Origin: Cryptosporangium sp044454545
GTDB taxonomy: Bacteria > Actinomycetota > Actinomycetes > Mycobacteriales > Cryptosporangiaceae
DNA: 64,000 nt
Direction: 5' to 3'
Assembly: GCF_044454545.1 (NCBI RefSeq)
Contig: NZ_JBITDV010000010.1
Location: forward strand, 186,001-250,000
Position numbers and translations under genes: made by a program. Position 1 is the stretch's first letter, and the number at the start of each line of letters is the position of its first letter. Of the stretch, positions 24,636 through 33,842 are shown piece after piece. The notes beneath the pieces were generated by a model. The model was not told the origin of the DNA and did no database searches. It was given only the letters and a program-made list of their open reading frames with translations.

Positions 24636-26174
24636 TCACCCGTGGAAGCGCGTCTTGAGTTCCCGCTTGAGGACCTTGCCCGACGGGCCGAGTGGGAACG
24701 CCTCGACGAACTCGACGATCCGCGGGTACTTGTGCCCGGCCAGGTGCGTCTTCGACCAGGCGATGATCTCCGCGGCGTCCGGAGTGGAGCCCGGTGCCGG
24801 CACGACCACCGCGCAGACCTCCTCGCCGTGCGTCGGGTGCGGCACCGCGATCACCGCGACCTGAGCGACGTCCGGGTGGCGCATCAGCACCTCTTCGACC
24901 TCGCGCGGGTACACGTTGAACCCGCCGCGCAGCACCATGTCCTTCTTGCGGTCGACGATCGTGATGTAGCCGTCCTCGTCCTTGGTGCCGAGGTCACCGG
25001 TGCGGAACCAGCGGTCGACGATCGCCTCCGCGGTGGCCTCCGGGCGGTTCAGGTAGCCCTTCATGATGTTGTGGCCGCGGATGACGATCTCACCCAGCTC
25101 GCCGGTGGGCACGAGCTCGATGCGCTCCTCGATCTCGGGCCGCGCGATCTCGGCGTCCACCCCCCAGATCGGACGGCCGACCGTGCCGGGCTTCGTCGGG
25201 AAGTCCTTCTGGTTGAACGTCGCGACCGGAGACGTCTCGGTCAGGCCGTACCCCTCGTAGACCGGGATCTCGAACACCCGCTCGAACTCTTCGAGGACGC
25301 TCAGCAGCAGCGACGCACCGCCGGAGATCGCCAGCCGCAACGGCGGCTTCTCGCCCGTCCCGGAGTTGCGGATCGCCTCGAGCACCGCCATGTACATCGT
25401 CGGGACCGCGATGAAGTTGGTGACCTTCTCTTTGATCATCAGCGCGACCGCGCTGGGCCCGTCGAACCGCGGCATCAGCACGAGCGTGCCGCCGGCCCGG
25501 AACGTGACGTTCAGCGACACCGTCTGCCCGAACGAGTGGAACAGCGGGAGGCAGCCGAGCACGATGTCGTCCGGGCTCGTGTTGAACGAGGTCAGAACAC
25601 TGGTGTCGACGTTCATCACGATGTTGAGGTGGGTCAGCATCGCGCCCTTGGGCTTTCCGGTGGTGCCCGAGGTGTAGAGGATGACCGCCACGTCGTCCGG
25701 TTCGGCCTGCTCGTACGTCGTGATCGGTTCGGTCTGCTGGGCGATCTCGTCGATACGAGGTGCGTCGGTTTCGGGTCCGGCGTCGCCCATCACCGTCATC
25801 AGGGGGACGTCGGCCAGCTCCGCGCCTTTGGCCCCCTCGCCGAGCAGCGGACCGGCGCAGACGAACAGCTTCGACCCGGAATCCTTGAGGACGTACTCGA
25901 TCTCCTCGGCGCGCAGCAGCGCGTGGACCGGCACGACCACCGCACCCAGCGACGCCGCGCCGTAGTACGCGAAGACGAAGTGCGGGGTGTTCGGGATCAG
26001 GATCGAGACCCGGTCGCCCGGGCCGATGCCCTGCGCGCGGAGGACCGCGGCGTACCGCTTGGCCTGGTCCCAGACCGCGGCATAGGGCAGCCGGAGGTCT
26101 CCGAGCACGAGCGCGGTGTGGTCGGGTCGCCGAGCGGCGGTCTCGGCGAGGATCGAGGCGACGGAGAGGGGCAC
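24636..26174 (-). CDS. Long-chain fatty-acid-CoA ligase (AMP-forming, FadD-like)
   Basis: This 512-residue enzyme of the ANL superfamily activates a carboxylic acid through an acyl-AMP to its CoA thioester. The P-loop-like motif is YTSGTTGKPKGA, the A5 motif is YEGYGLTETSP, and the hinge/A8 region is YITIVDRKKDMVLRGGFNVYPREVEE. The catalytic lysine is in GPSGKVLKREL near the C-terminus. GTG 26172-26174 is chosen because GGAGG lies eight bases upstream; longer frames lack support. It stands alone, so chain length and pathway cannot be read from context. Confidence 0.9.
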   Translation of the reverse strand: MPLSVASILAETAARRPDHTALVLGDLRLPYAAVWDQAKRYAAVLRAQGIGPGDRVSILIPNTPHFVFAYYGAASLGAVVVPVHALLRAEEIEYVLKDSGSKLFVCAGPLLGEGAKGAELADVPLMTVMGDAGPETDAPRIDEIAQQTEPITTYEQAEPDDVAVILYTSGTTGKPKGAMLTHLNIVMNVDTSVLTSFNTSPDDIVLGCLPLFHSFGQTVSLNVTFRAGGTLVLMPRFDGPSAVALMIKEKVTNFIAVPTMYMAVLEAIRNSGTGEKPPLRLAISGGASLLLSVLEEFERVFEIPVYEGYGLTETSPVATFNQKDFPTKPGTVGRPIWGVDAEIARPEIEERIELVPTGELGEIVIRGHNIMKGYLNRPEATAEAIVDRWFRTGDLGTKDEDGYITIVDRKKDMVLRGGFNVYPREVEEVLMRHPDVAQVAVIAVPHPTHGEEVCAVVVPAPGSTPDAAEIIAWSKTHLAGHKYPRIVEFVEAFPLGPSGKVLKRELKTRFHG

Positions 26175-26675
26175 AGGAACCTCCGGGGCGGCGGCAGCGA
26201 CGACTACGCGAACAACGCGGTAATTCGTGTAATCGTGCCATCGCCACTCGCTACCCGCAGGGGTTCCTGCAGCGTGTGCCCCCTTGGAGCGCCCGTCTGT
26301 AGGTGTGGCCGCGCCTCGACGCCGACGGGACCCTCTCCGGATCGTCTCCGCCGGCACCCACCCCAACGACACGCCGCTACTCGCCCGGACCACCCAACCC
26401 GACCGGCGGCGACCGGCCGAACGATCTCCGGATGAACAGCGACGAGCCCCACCTACCGAGGACCAACCGACCCACCACACGCCGCCCGGGCCGGTCGATC
26501 ACGCGCCGGGCCGGTCTCGGGGTGCCCCGGCCGGGCCCGGGACGGCCTCGCGCACGTCCGTCCCGGGTCTTGGCCGGCGAGGGCCCGACCAAGGCCGGCC
26601 AGGACGCCCACCTCCGCGAACGAGGATCGAGTCGCAGCCGTCAACGAATGGCTCTCAACGACTTCGACACCGGCT
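26175..26675. other. Intergenic region with no supported gene
   Basis: About 500 bp between the carbonic anhydrase stop and the acyl-CoA ligase start. A short AT-richer patch near 26210-26240 probably holds the ligase promoter. The rest is Pro/Arg-coding open frame in several phases with no start signal or domain; I see no gene in it. Confidence 0.5.
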
Positions 26676-27167
26676 CTAGTGCACCTCGGTGAGGGTTCCC
26701 TTCGCGACGTCGTAGACGAAACCGCGGACGGAGTCCTTGTGCGGGATGAAGGGGTCGGCCTTGATCCGGGCGATCGACTGGCGCACGTCCACGTCGAGAT
26801 CACTGAACGCCTCGGCCGCCCAGGACGGCTTCAACCCGGTCTCGGCCAGGATCGACGCCTTGAACTCGTCGTCGGTGAACGTCAGCATCCCGCAGTCGGT
26901 GTGGTGGATCAGGACGATCTCGGTGGTACCGAGCAAGCGCTGGCTGATCGCGAGCGACCGCAGCTCGTCGGCAGTGACGACCCCACCGGCGTTGCGGATG
27001 ACGTGCGCGTCGCCTTCGCTGAGGCCGAGCAGGCCGTAGGGATTGAGCCTGGCGTCCATGCACGCCAGTACCGCCACGCCCTTGCCGGGCGGGAGCGGCA
27101 GGTCGCCCTTGTCGAAGTTCGCCGCGTACCGCTCGGCGTTCTGCACCAGGTCATCGGTGACGCTCAT
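26676..27167 (-). CDS. canA: Beta-class carbonic anhydrase (CanA/Rv1284-like)
   Basis: This 163-residue zinc enzyme interconverts CO2 and bicarbonate. The ligands are Cys36, His89 and Cys92 (LACMDARLNP, IHHTDCG), with the Asp38-Arg40 dyad intact. Length and motif spacing match the short Rv1284 type of mycobacteria. GGAAGGAACG upstream of the ATG is a good ribosome-binding site. It is transcribed as a single gene, divergent from the MFS transporter region. Confidence 0.93.
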   Translation of the reverse strand: MSVTDDLVQNAERYAANFDKGDLPLPPGKGVAVLACMDARLNPYGLLGLSEGDAHVIRNAGGVVTADELRSLAISQRLLGTTEIVLIHHTDCGMLTFTDDEFKASILAETGLKPSWAAEAFSDLDVDVRQSIARIKADPFIPHKDSVRGFVYDVAKGTLTEVH

Positions 27168-27291
27168 CAGGCGTTCCTTCCTATTTCACAGATAGGCGAA
27201 CTCTAATACCTCCCGGTAGCAGCCGTGCCGCTCCCACGGGGGCGGAGTCGCGTCGCTGTCGCGTGGCGGCCGCTTCGGGCATACTCGTCGC

Positions 27292-27369
27292 ATGTCGCTC
27301 GAGGTTCAGCTGCCGCTCTACGGCGACGACCGCGAGCGCGGAGACTTCCCCGGATCAGCGGGCCGCTGA
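27292..27369 (+). other. Possible 25-codon leader ORF upstream of the MFS gene
   Basis: An ATG six bases after a CATACT box opens a 25-residue frame (MSLEVQLPLYGDDRERGDFPG...) ending 72 bp before the transporter. It could be a leaderless upstream peptide or the stub of a lost gene. There is no homology evidence. Confidence 0.25.
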
Positions 27370-27441
27370 CGCGGCCACCCGGCCCCGTCACCAACGGGCC
27401 GAGGCGTTCCGATCCCGCCCGCTCCACTCCCGGGGAAGCCC

Positions 27442-28641
27442 ATGTCCCAGCACGAGATCTCCGACGCGCGCTCGCCGCTGGCGCTGCTGCGCCAGCGCGT
27501 GGTCGCCCGCCTGCTGGCGTCGAGCCTGCTCGGGCGGCTTCCCACCGGGATGATCCCGGTCGCGCTGGTGCTGTTCACCCGGGGTTCGTCGGAGGGCTAC
27601 GGCGTCGCCGGTGCACTGGCCGCCGCCTACACGGCCGGCACGGCCGTCGGCGGTCCGGTGCTGGCCCGCCGGATGGACCGCACCGGTCAGACGCGGGTCA
27701 TCGTCGGCGCGGGCGTGCTCTGCTCCGCCGCGCTGGCCGCGCTGCCGTTCGTCGGGCCGCTGACCGGGATCGTCGTCGCGGTGATCGCCGGAGCGGCGAC
27801 CCCGCCGGTGGAGCCCGGGCTCCGGGCGATCTGGCCCACGGTGCTCGGAGAACGTGAGGTACCCCGCGTCTACGCGCTGGACGCGGCCTCGCAGGAGCTG
27901 ATCTTCGTCCTCGGGCCGCTGATCGTGCTGATCGCGACCGCGTTCGGCCCGGCCGGCGGCCTGTACGCGGCCGCGGTGATCGGGCTCGCGGGCACGCTCT
28001 GGTTCGCCGCCGCGCCGCAGTCCCGGCAGTGGCGCCCGGCCGAAGTCGAGGAGCGGCACTGGGCCGGTGCGCTGCGCCCACCGCGCCTGCGCCGGGTCTA
28101 CGTCTCGATGCTGCTGGCCGGCCTGACCATCGGCACCTACCCGGTGGCGGCGGCCGCGTTCAGCGAGGCGTCCGGCCATCGCGGCTGGACGGCCTGGCTG
28201 GTGGCCGCGAACGCCGGGGGCGCGCTGTTCGTCGGCGTCTGGTTCTCCGGGCGCTCCGACCGGGTGTCGCCGGGGCGGGTCCTGCCCTGGTTGCTCGGCG
28301 CCCTGGGCGTCGGGTACCTGCCGATGGCGTTCGTCCCGACGTCGTCCGGGGCGTTCCCGCTCGCGCTGGCGTTCAGCGTGGTGAGCGGCTTGTGCCTGCC
28401 GCCGATCATCACGCTGGTGTTCCTGGCGATCGACCGGCTCGCGCCCGCCGGGACCGTGACCGAGGCGTTCGCCTGGCTGATCACCGCGTTCCTGGTCGGC
28501 AGCTCGATCGGCGCCGCGGTGGCCGGAGTACTCGTCACCGCCGCCGCGGTGCCCTGGGTGTTCGCGCTGGCCTGCGCGTCGTCGCTGGTCGGCGCGCTGC
28601 CCACGATCCGGGTGCTGGCCGGGCGCGACGCGCCGGCCTGA
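27442..28641 (+). CDS. MFS transporter
   Basis: This 399-residue major facilitator has about twelve hydrophobic segments in two halves, with the inter-helix basic signature ARRMDRTGQTR after helix 2 and SGRSDRVSPGR after helix 8. Helix 4-5 carry Pro/Gly-rich LRAIWPTVLG. The fold resembles small-molecule or drug efflux MFS members found in actinobacteria; substrate unknown. GGGGAAG upstream gives the ATG start. It sits between the divergent carbonic anhydrase and the convergent tsaE gene. Confidence 0.85.
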   Translation: MSQHEISDARSPLALLRQRVVARLLASSLLGRLPTGMIPVALVLFTRGSSEGYGVAGALAAAYTAGTAVGGPVLARRMDRTGQTRVIVGAGVLCSAALAALPFVGPLTGIVVAVIAGAATPPVEPGLRAIWPTVLGEREVPRVYALDAASQELIFVLGPLIVLIATAFGPAGGLYAAAVIGLAGTLWFAAAPQSRQWRPAEVEERHWAGALRPPRLRRVYVSMLLAGLTIGTYPVAAAAFSEASGHRGWTAWLVAANAGGALFVGVWFSGRSDRVSPGRVLPWLLGALGVGYLPMAFVPTSSGAFPLALAFSVVSGLCLPPIITLVFLAIDRLAPAGTVTEAFAWLITAFLVGSSIGAAVAGVLVTAAAVPWVFALACASSLVGALPTIRVLAGRDAPA

Positions 28642-28654
28642 CCAGCTCCGGGGC

Positions 28655-29122
28655 TCAGGCGAGGTCGAGTGCGGCGAGGCGGGCGGCCCAGTCGCTCCCG
28701 TGCGGGATCAGCGTGGCGACCCGGACGTCGGAGTCCTCGTCCCGGTCGAGGCGGATTTCCAGGTAGCCGTCGGTGAGCTGCTCCACCAGGCCGGCGCCCC
28801 ACTCGATCACGGTGACCGCCCGGTCGACGTCCGCGTCCAGATCGAGGTCGTCGACCTCGGCGACGTCGCCCAGCCGGTAGGCGTCCGCATGGACGAGGGG
28901 AAGCCGACCGCCGAGGGACGGGTCGGGCGGATGGACGCGGGAGATGACGAACGTGGGGCTCGTGACCGCACCGCGGACGCCGAGACCGGCACCGATCCCT
29001 TGCGCGAGCTGGGTCTTCCCCGCGCCCAGCGGACCGACCAGCACGATCAGGTCTCCGGCCCGCAGGACCGTCGCGAGCGCACGCCCGAGGTCGCGCGTGT
29101 CGTCCGCGGTCTTGAGGAACAT
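28655..29122 (-). CDS. tsaE: tRNA threonylcarbamoyladenosine ATPase TsaE
   Basis: This 155-residue P-loop ATPase is needed for t6A turnover with TsaB-TsaD. The Walker A is GPLGAGKTQLAQGI, the switch segment VTSPTFVISRVH follows, and VIEWGAG is the second family motif. ATG 29120-29122 overlaps the upstream hydrolase stop by one base. A longer frame to 29710 reads through that hydrolase in another phase and is rejected. The alr-hydrolase-tsaE order is conserved in actinobacteria. Confidence 0.94.
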   Translation of the reverse strand: MFLKTADDTRDLGRALATVLRAGDLIVLVGPLGAGKTQLAQGIGAGLGVRGAVTSPTFVISRVHPPDPSLGGRLPLVHADAYRLGDVAEVDDLDLDADVDRAVTVIEWGAGLVEQLTDGYLEIRLDRDEDSDVRVATLIPHGSDWAARLAALDLA

Positions 29123-30354
29123 CAGGCGCCCTTCCGCCGCAGGATCCGATCGAGTGCTTTGCGCTGCTGTTCCCCGGCCCGCCGGGCCCACCCGCGGCGC
29201 TGCTTCGCCGCCGCCGACTCGCTGCGCTTGGCCGCCGACGAAGGACGACGCCCGCCTGCCACCAGCGCGGCCCGCCGGAACAGCTCGGCCAGCGCGTCGT
29301 TCGTGACGTCGGCGTGCTCCATCAGCGTGCAGTGGCCGCCGTCGGGGACCTCCAGCAACGCGGCTTTCGGCAGCAGCTTCGCGATCTCGCGGGTGTGCTC
29401 GACCGGCGTGAGCAGGTCTTTGTCGCCGCAGACGACGAGCGTCTCGAGGCCGGCGAACGCCTCCAGCGCCGCGTACCGGTCGTGTTGGGAGAGCGTCGAG
29501 AGGTAGCCGGCGATGACGTCGACGCGGGTGCCCTCGTTCATCCGCTCGACGTACTCGACCAGCGCCGGGCTGGGGTCGGGGGTACCGAAGCCGTAGCGCT
29601 TGGTCAGCAGGAAGGCCAGGTCGCTGCCCGACCGGCGGCCCCGCTCGGCCATCACCGGCTGCCAGCGCAGGACCCGGCTCAGCGTCGGCGTGACCGCACC
29701 GCGGAGCCACGCGACGATCGGCGGGAATCCGAGCGCGACGTCGTCCAGGTGACCCGCCGACGTGGACACCAGCGCCACCCCGACGACCCGGTCGAGCACC
29801 AGGTCGGGGTACCGCTCGGCCAGCGACATCAGCGTCATGCCGCCCATCGAGTGCCCGGCCAGCACCAGCGGGCCCTCTGGCGCGACCTTGGCGATCACCT
29901 CGGCCAGGCTGTCGGCGAGCTGGTCGATCGTGTAGTTCCCGTCCGGCCGCGGCGCGGACTTCCCGTGGCCCGGCTGGTCGTAGAACACCATCCGGACGCT
30001 CGGGTCCTCGCTGCCGGTGAAGACCCGGCGCTGGAAGTGCCAGGTGCCCATGTCGAGCGCGAACCCGTGGACGAAAATCACGGTCAGGTCGGGCTCGCCG
30101 TCCGCCTCGACGGTCTCGACGTAGAGATCGACGCCGTCGGCGGTGACGATCCGCGCGTTGTCGTACGGCAGGGCCCCGAACGGCTCGTCGCCGTAGGGAT
30201 CGTCGGCCCGGCGGCGGCGGCGCACCGCGAACCGCTCGGCCGCGACACCGGCCGCGGCCCCGGCGGCCAATGCACCGACCAGCGCTCCGGCCAGGCCGAG
30301 CGCGGCGGACACGCCTCCGGATCCGGCGTTGCTGACCGCCTTGGCGGGATCCAT
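29122..30354 (-). CDS. Alpha/beta hydrolase with N-terminal membrane segment
   Basis: This 410-residue protein has a hydrophobic Ala/Gly-rich N-terminal helix (about residues 15-40), then an alpha/beta-hydrolase domain. The oxyanion/strand motif is IFVHGFALD, the nucleophile elbow is LAGHSMGGMT, the acid is in CGDKDLLTP and the catalytic His in PDGGHCTL. The basic C-terminal tail is lysine/arginine-rich. It lies between alr (2 bp gap) and tsaE (1-bp overlap), a conserved actinobacterial context; the natural substrate is unknown. Confidence 0.9.
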   Translation of the reverse strand: MDPAKAVSNAGSGGVSAALGLAGALVGALAAGAAAGVAAERFAVRRRRRADDPYGDEPFGALPYDNARIVTADGVDLYVETVEADGEPDLTVIFVHGFALDMGTWHFQRRVFTGSEDPSVRMVFYDQPGHGKSAPRPDGNYTIDQLADSLAEVIAKVAPEGPLVLAGHSMGGMTLMSLAERYPDLVLDRVVGVALVSTSAGHLDDVALGFPPIVAWLRGAVTPTLSRVLRWQPVMAERGRRSGSDLAFLLTKRYGFGTPDPSPALVEYVERMNEGTRVDVIAGYLSTLSQHDRYAALEAFAGLETLVVCGDKDLLTPVEHTREIAKLLPKAALLEVPDGGHCTLMEHADVTNDALAELFRRAALVAGGRRPSSAAKRSESAAAKQRRGWARRAGEQQRKALDRILRRKGA

Positions 30355-30356
30355 CG

Positions 30357-31481
30357 TCAGGCCCCCACGTACGTGCGCGGCACCCGGGCGCCGACCCGGG
30401 TGACGATCTCGTAGTTGATCGTGCCGACCACGTCAGCCCAGTCGTCGGCGGTGGGTTCGCCCTGGTCGCCTGGGCCGAACAGGATCGCTTCGTCGCCGTC
30501 GGACACCGGGTCGTCGCCGACGTCGAGCACGAACTGGTCCATGCAGACGCGTCCGGCGATCGTCCGGCGCTTGCCGCCGAGCAGCACCGGGCCGCCGTTG
30601 CTCGCGTGCCGCGGGATCCCGTCGGCGTACCCGAGCGGGATCACGGCCAGCGTCGCCGGGGCCGTGGTGTGGTACGTGTGCCCGTACGAGACGCCCTGGC
30701 CGGCGGGCACCCGCTTGGCGATCAGCACCCGCCCGCGCAGTGTCATCGCCGGGCGCAGCGCCTCGGCGGCCGGCCAGTCCGGGATCGGCGACAGCCCGTA
30801 CACCGAGACACCCGGGCGGACCAGGTCGAAGTAGGCCTGCGGCAGCGACAGCGTGCCGGCCGAGTTCGCCAGGTGCCGCACCTGCGGTCTGATGCCGTGC
30901 CGCTCGGCGACGTCCAGCGCCTCGTGGAACGTCGCGATCTGGGCCGCGATCGTCGGGTGCCCCGGGGCGTCCGCGTAGGCGAAGTGGCTCCAGACGCCGA
31001 CGATCTCGACGGTTCCCTCCGCCGCGGCCTTGGCCGCCGCGGTCAGCAGGTCGGGCCAGTCGTCCGGCGTCGCGCCGGACCGGCCGAGTCCGGTGTCGAC
31101 CTTCAGGTGCAGCCGCGCGGTCCGGTCGGCCGCCTTCGCCGCCGCGACCGCTTCGTCGAGCAGGCGGACGCTCGGGATGCCGACGTCGACGCGCTGGGCG
31201 ATGGCCGGGGTGACGTCCGTACCGGGAGCGTTGAGCCAGGTCAACACCGGTGCCTTGATGCCGGCGGTGCGTAGTTCGAGTGCCTCGGTGACCGTGCAGA
31301 CGCCGAGCCAGGTCGCACCACCGGCGAGCGCGGCCCGGGCCGACGGCACCGCACCGTGGCCGTAGCCGTCGGCCTTGACCACGGCCATCGTCGCGGCTGA
31401 GTGCTCCGCGGCCCGGCCGGCCAGGTAGGCCGTGTTGGCCCGGATCGCGTCGAGGTCGATCACCGCTTCCGCTTGCAGCAT
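30357..31481 (-). CDS. alr: Alanine racemase
   Basis: This PLP enzyme makes D-alanine for peptidoglycan. The 374 residues contain the PLP lysine at position 36 (AVVKADGYGHGA), and the catalytic Tyr region GVSYGHTYHT with RVCMDQFVLDVG in the C-terminal domain. I use ATG 31479-31481 (MLQAEAVIDLDAI), but its GGAGG lies only two bases upstream; GTG at residue 7 is possible. It follows the polysaccharide gene cluster after 31 bp and may be read through from it. Confidence 0.95.
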   Translation of the reverse strand: MLQAEAVIDLDAIRANTAYLAGRAAEHSAATMAVVKADGYGHGAVPSARAALAGGATWLGVCTVTEALELRTAGIKAPVLTWLNAPGTDVTPAIAQRVDVGIPSVRLLDEAVAAAKAADRTARLHLKVDTGLGRSGATPDDWPDLLTAAAKAAAEGTVEIVGVWSHFAYADAPGHPTIAAQIATFHEALDVAERHGIRPQVRHLANSAGTLSLPQAYFDLVRPGVSVYGLSPIPDWPAAEALRPAMTLRGRVLIAKRVPAGQGVSYGHTYHTTAPATLAVIPLGYADGIPRHASNGGPVLLGGKRRTIAGRVCMDQFVLDVGDDPVSDGDEAILFGPGDQGEPTADDWADVVGTINYEIVTRVGARVPRTYVGA

Positions 31482-31512
31482 TCCTCCAGTCTCCCAGGAC
31501 TTCGGACGTGGA

Positions 31513-32595
31513 CTACACCCGGACGTCCCGGGACCAGGCTCGGCGTAGTGCGTGCTCGGTACCGGGGCCGAGCAGGCCGTAGGGCGTGACCCAGGTGCCG
31601 CCGAGCCCGGCTCCCTCGGCGGCTCGTACCGCGTCACCGAGCCGGTCGGGTACCGACGCGCCGGTGTCCGACCAGAGCCCGACCGACAGGACGTACCGGC
31701 GGCGCTCGTTCTCCGGGAGCGTGGCCAGCAGCCGCTCGACGGTCGCCGGGTGGCCGGAAAGGCCCGGCAGGTACCAGAGCACCAGCTGATCGGCGGCCGC
31801 CAGCAGCGTCGGGTAGTGCTGGCCGAACTCCCGCCCCCGCCGGGACAGGTCCGGCCAGGACACCCTGGCGTCGACGAGCAACGACGCCCGGTGCCTGCGG
31901 GTCACCTCGGCGACCCGCCGGATCACCGCGGCCACCTGGCCCGACCGCCAGACGCCGATCGGCTCCGCGTCGATGTCGACGCTGCCGTCCGGGCGGCGCG
32001 GCCAGTCGGCCGCACCGGTCGCCCGCCGGTACTCGCGCAGGTCGTCCGGCCCGTAGCCGAACTCGTAGAAGTCCAGTTCGGTCAGGTTGATCGCCTGGAC
32101 CGGGTAGTGACCGAGCACGTAGTCGGCCATCGCCACGACCCGGTCTCCGACCTCCCCCTCGGCCAGCGCTGTCAACGACGGGCGCAACGGCGACGCCACC
32201 CCGTGGGCGTCCCGGGCGGCCAGTTCCGGACGCCCGGCCAGCAGTCGCTCGGCGAGTACGTCGATCACCGCGACGACCGTCCGGCCCGCCTCCACCGACG
32301 TCACGACGACGCCGAACGGGTCGGTTCCGGCCCGTGCGATCTGCGCGGCCCTGGCGCTGGGCCGATCGGCCCAGCGGAACGTCGTCCAGTCGGCCCGCCC
32401 GGCCGTGACCGCGACCGCCGTGGCCCCCAGCAGCGCGATCCGGTTGCGGGCGGCGTCCGGGGCCCGGCCGGCCGTCAGCACGTCGTCGAAGCCCAGGCTG
32501 AGCGTCCGCGTCGGGGCCGGGGGTTCGGCCGCCGCACCGACCGTGAGAGCGCCCAGCGCACCCACCGCTCCCTGCAGGAACCGTCGGCGGCTCAC
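31513..32595 (-). CDS. Tat-exported putative glycoside hydrolase-like TIM-barrel protein
   Basis: This 360-residue protein starts at GTG 32595, which overlaps the GT2 stop by 4 bp. The N-terminus VSRRRFLQGAVGALGALTVG is a twin-arginine (Tat) signal. The mature part has GHL/PgaB-hydrolase-like features: INLTELDFYEFGYGPDDLREYRR, WRSGQVAAVIRRVAEVTRR, LLVDARVSWPDLSRRGREFGQ and a trailing ADQLVLWYLPGL. Acidic residues in ELDFYEF and DARVSWPD are candidate catalytic groups. I infer a secreted enzyme trimming the product of the upstream synthase. The family assignment is by pattern only. Confidence 0.75.
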   Translation of the reverse strand: MSRRRFLQGAVGALGALTVGAAAEPPAPTRTLSLGFDDVLTAGRAPDAARNRIALLGATAVAVTAGRADWTTFRWADRPSARAAQIARAGTDPFGVVVTSVEAGRTVVAVIDVLAERLLAGRPELAARDAHGVASPLRPSLTALAEGEVGDRVVAMADYVLGHYPVQAINLTELDFYEFGYGPDDLREYRRATGAADWPRRPDGSVDIDAEPIGVWRSGQVAAVIRRVAEVTRRHRASLLVDARVSWPDLSRRGREFGQHYPTLLAAADQLVLWYLPGLSGHPATVERLLATLPENERRRYVLSVGLWSDTGASVPDRLGDAVRAAEGAGLGGTWVTPYGLLGPGTEHALRRAWSRDVRV

Positions 32596-33842
32596 CCGGG
32601 CGCCGCCTCCACGGGCTGGGGCCGTACCTCGGGCCGGCTGACGACGCCGGTGCGGCTGAGCTTGTTCCATTCCGCGCGAGTACCTCGTAGCTCGAGAACG
32701 ACGGCCCAGACCATGACCGCGCTCATCACGAGCGAGTACAGCGGCCAGATCGGGACCAGATAGAGAAAACGCAGGTCGCGCCAGGCCCGGTCGAGGGCGA
32801 GCGCGAACAGCACCGCGATCAGGCCGGAGATCAGCCCGAGCCAGCCCAGCACGGCCAGGCCGGTCGACCCGATCGGCGCGCGGCCGGTCGCGGCGAGTAC
32901 GGGCAGCAGCACGACGGTCATCAGCTGCAGCACCGGGACGACGAGCATCGCGCCGACGTTGAGCACCAGGAACAGGCCGAACGGCCCGTAACGGGGACGG
33001 CCGATCATGTCGTGGTGGATTCGCGTCGTCTGCAGGAACCCCCTCGCCCAACGGACGCGCTGCTTCCACAGACCCCGGACGGTGGCCGGTACCTCCGCGT
33101 AGACGGTCGCCTGGGGACGGAAGTTGATCTGGAACCCCATCCGCTGGACCCGCCAGGTGAGCTCGAGGTCCTCACCGATGCAGTCCTCCCGGAACCCGCC
33201 GACCCGCTCGATGACGTACCGGCGGAATGCGCCGAGGTTCCCCGAGACGATCGGCAGGCAGTTCATCAGCGCCAGCCCGCGACGGCAGAACCCGGTGCCG
33301 ACGTGTGTCATCAGCGCGCCCATGCGGGGCAGCAGCCGGTCGAGGTTCACCGGCTCGTCGTTACCGCAGACGCCCCCGACGCTGGCCCGGTCGAAACCGG
33401 TGAGCATCTGCTGGATCGTCCGTGGGGTGAACACGCCGTCGGCGTCGACGAAGAACAGGATTTCCCCGCTCGACCGGGCGATACCGGCATTCAACGCCGA
33501 CGCTTTCCCGCCGTTTTCCTTGGCGACGATGATCACGGACGGGTCGTCCGCATACCTCTGCATTATCTGTAAAGTCTCGTCGGTGGATCCGTCGTCCACC
33601 AGAATGATCTCTTTCGCCGGATAATCGTCGGCGAGGATCGAATCGACACAATTGGTCAGCACCACCCCCTCGTTGTAGGCCGGAACGATGATCGAGACGA
33701 ACGGCTCGGAGTGCGTGAAGATCGGTTCGGCCTTGCGTCGCATTTCGAATAGCAGCGCGGCCGGGTAGTAGACGATCTTGAACGAACCCAGGACGAAAAT
33801 CGGCAGGCTCAGCGCGGCGAACAGTGCGGTCAGCACGATCAC
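32592..33842 (-). CDS. Processive GT2 glycosyltransferase (PgaC/IcaA/NodC-like synthase)
   Basis: This 416-residue membrane synthase starts at GTG 33840-33842, overlapping the ATP-grasp stop. One N-terminal membrane segment is followed by the GT-A domain: VPAYNEG, DDGSTD at 83-88, DAD at 133-135, GED acid at 223-225 and the processivity motif QRVRW at 261-265. At least three C-terminal membrane helices follow (VLNVGAMLVVPVLQLMTVVLL and on). This motif set marks enzymes that polymerise and export beta-linked sugars such as poly-GlcNAc, chitin or hyaluronan. The donor sugar is not determined by sequence. Confidence 0.9.
   Translation of the reverse strand: MIVLTALFAALSLPIFVLGSFKIVYYPAALLFEMRRKAEPIFTHSEPFVSIIVPAYNEGVVLTNCVDSILADDYPAKEIILVDDGSTDETLQIMQRYADDPSVIIVAKENGGKASALNAGIARSSGEILFFVDADGVFTPRTIQQMLTGFDRASVGGVCGNDEPVNLDRLLPRMGALMTHVGTGFCRRGLALMNCLPIVSGNLGAFRRYVIERVGGFREDCIGEDLELTWRVQRMGFQINFRPQATVYAEVPATVRGLWKQRVRWARGFLQTTRIHHDMIGRPRYGPFGLFLVLNVGAMLVVPVLQLMTVVLLPVLAATGRAPIGSTGLAVLGWLGLISGLIAVLFALALDRAWRDLRFLYLVPIWPLYSLVMSAVMVWAVVLELRGTRAEWNKLSRTGVVSRPEVRPQPVEAAPG

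Noticed and set aside
26175..26675. Several 70-130-codon frames between canA and the acyl-CoA ligase
   Set aside because: Pro/Arg-rich, no start signal, no domain; typical of non-coding high-GC DNA.
32596..33069. N-terminal extension of the Tat-exported protein
   Set aside because: The extension lies in another frame of the GT2 gene; GTG 32595 with the Tat signal is the real start.
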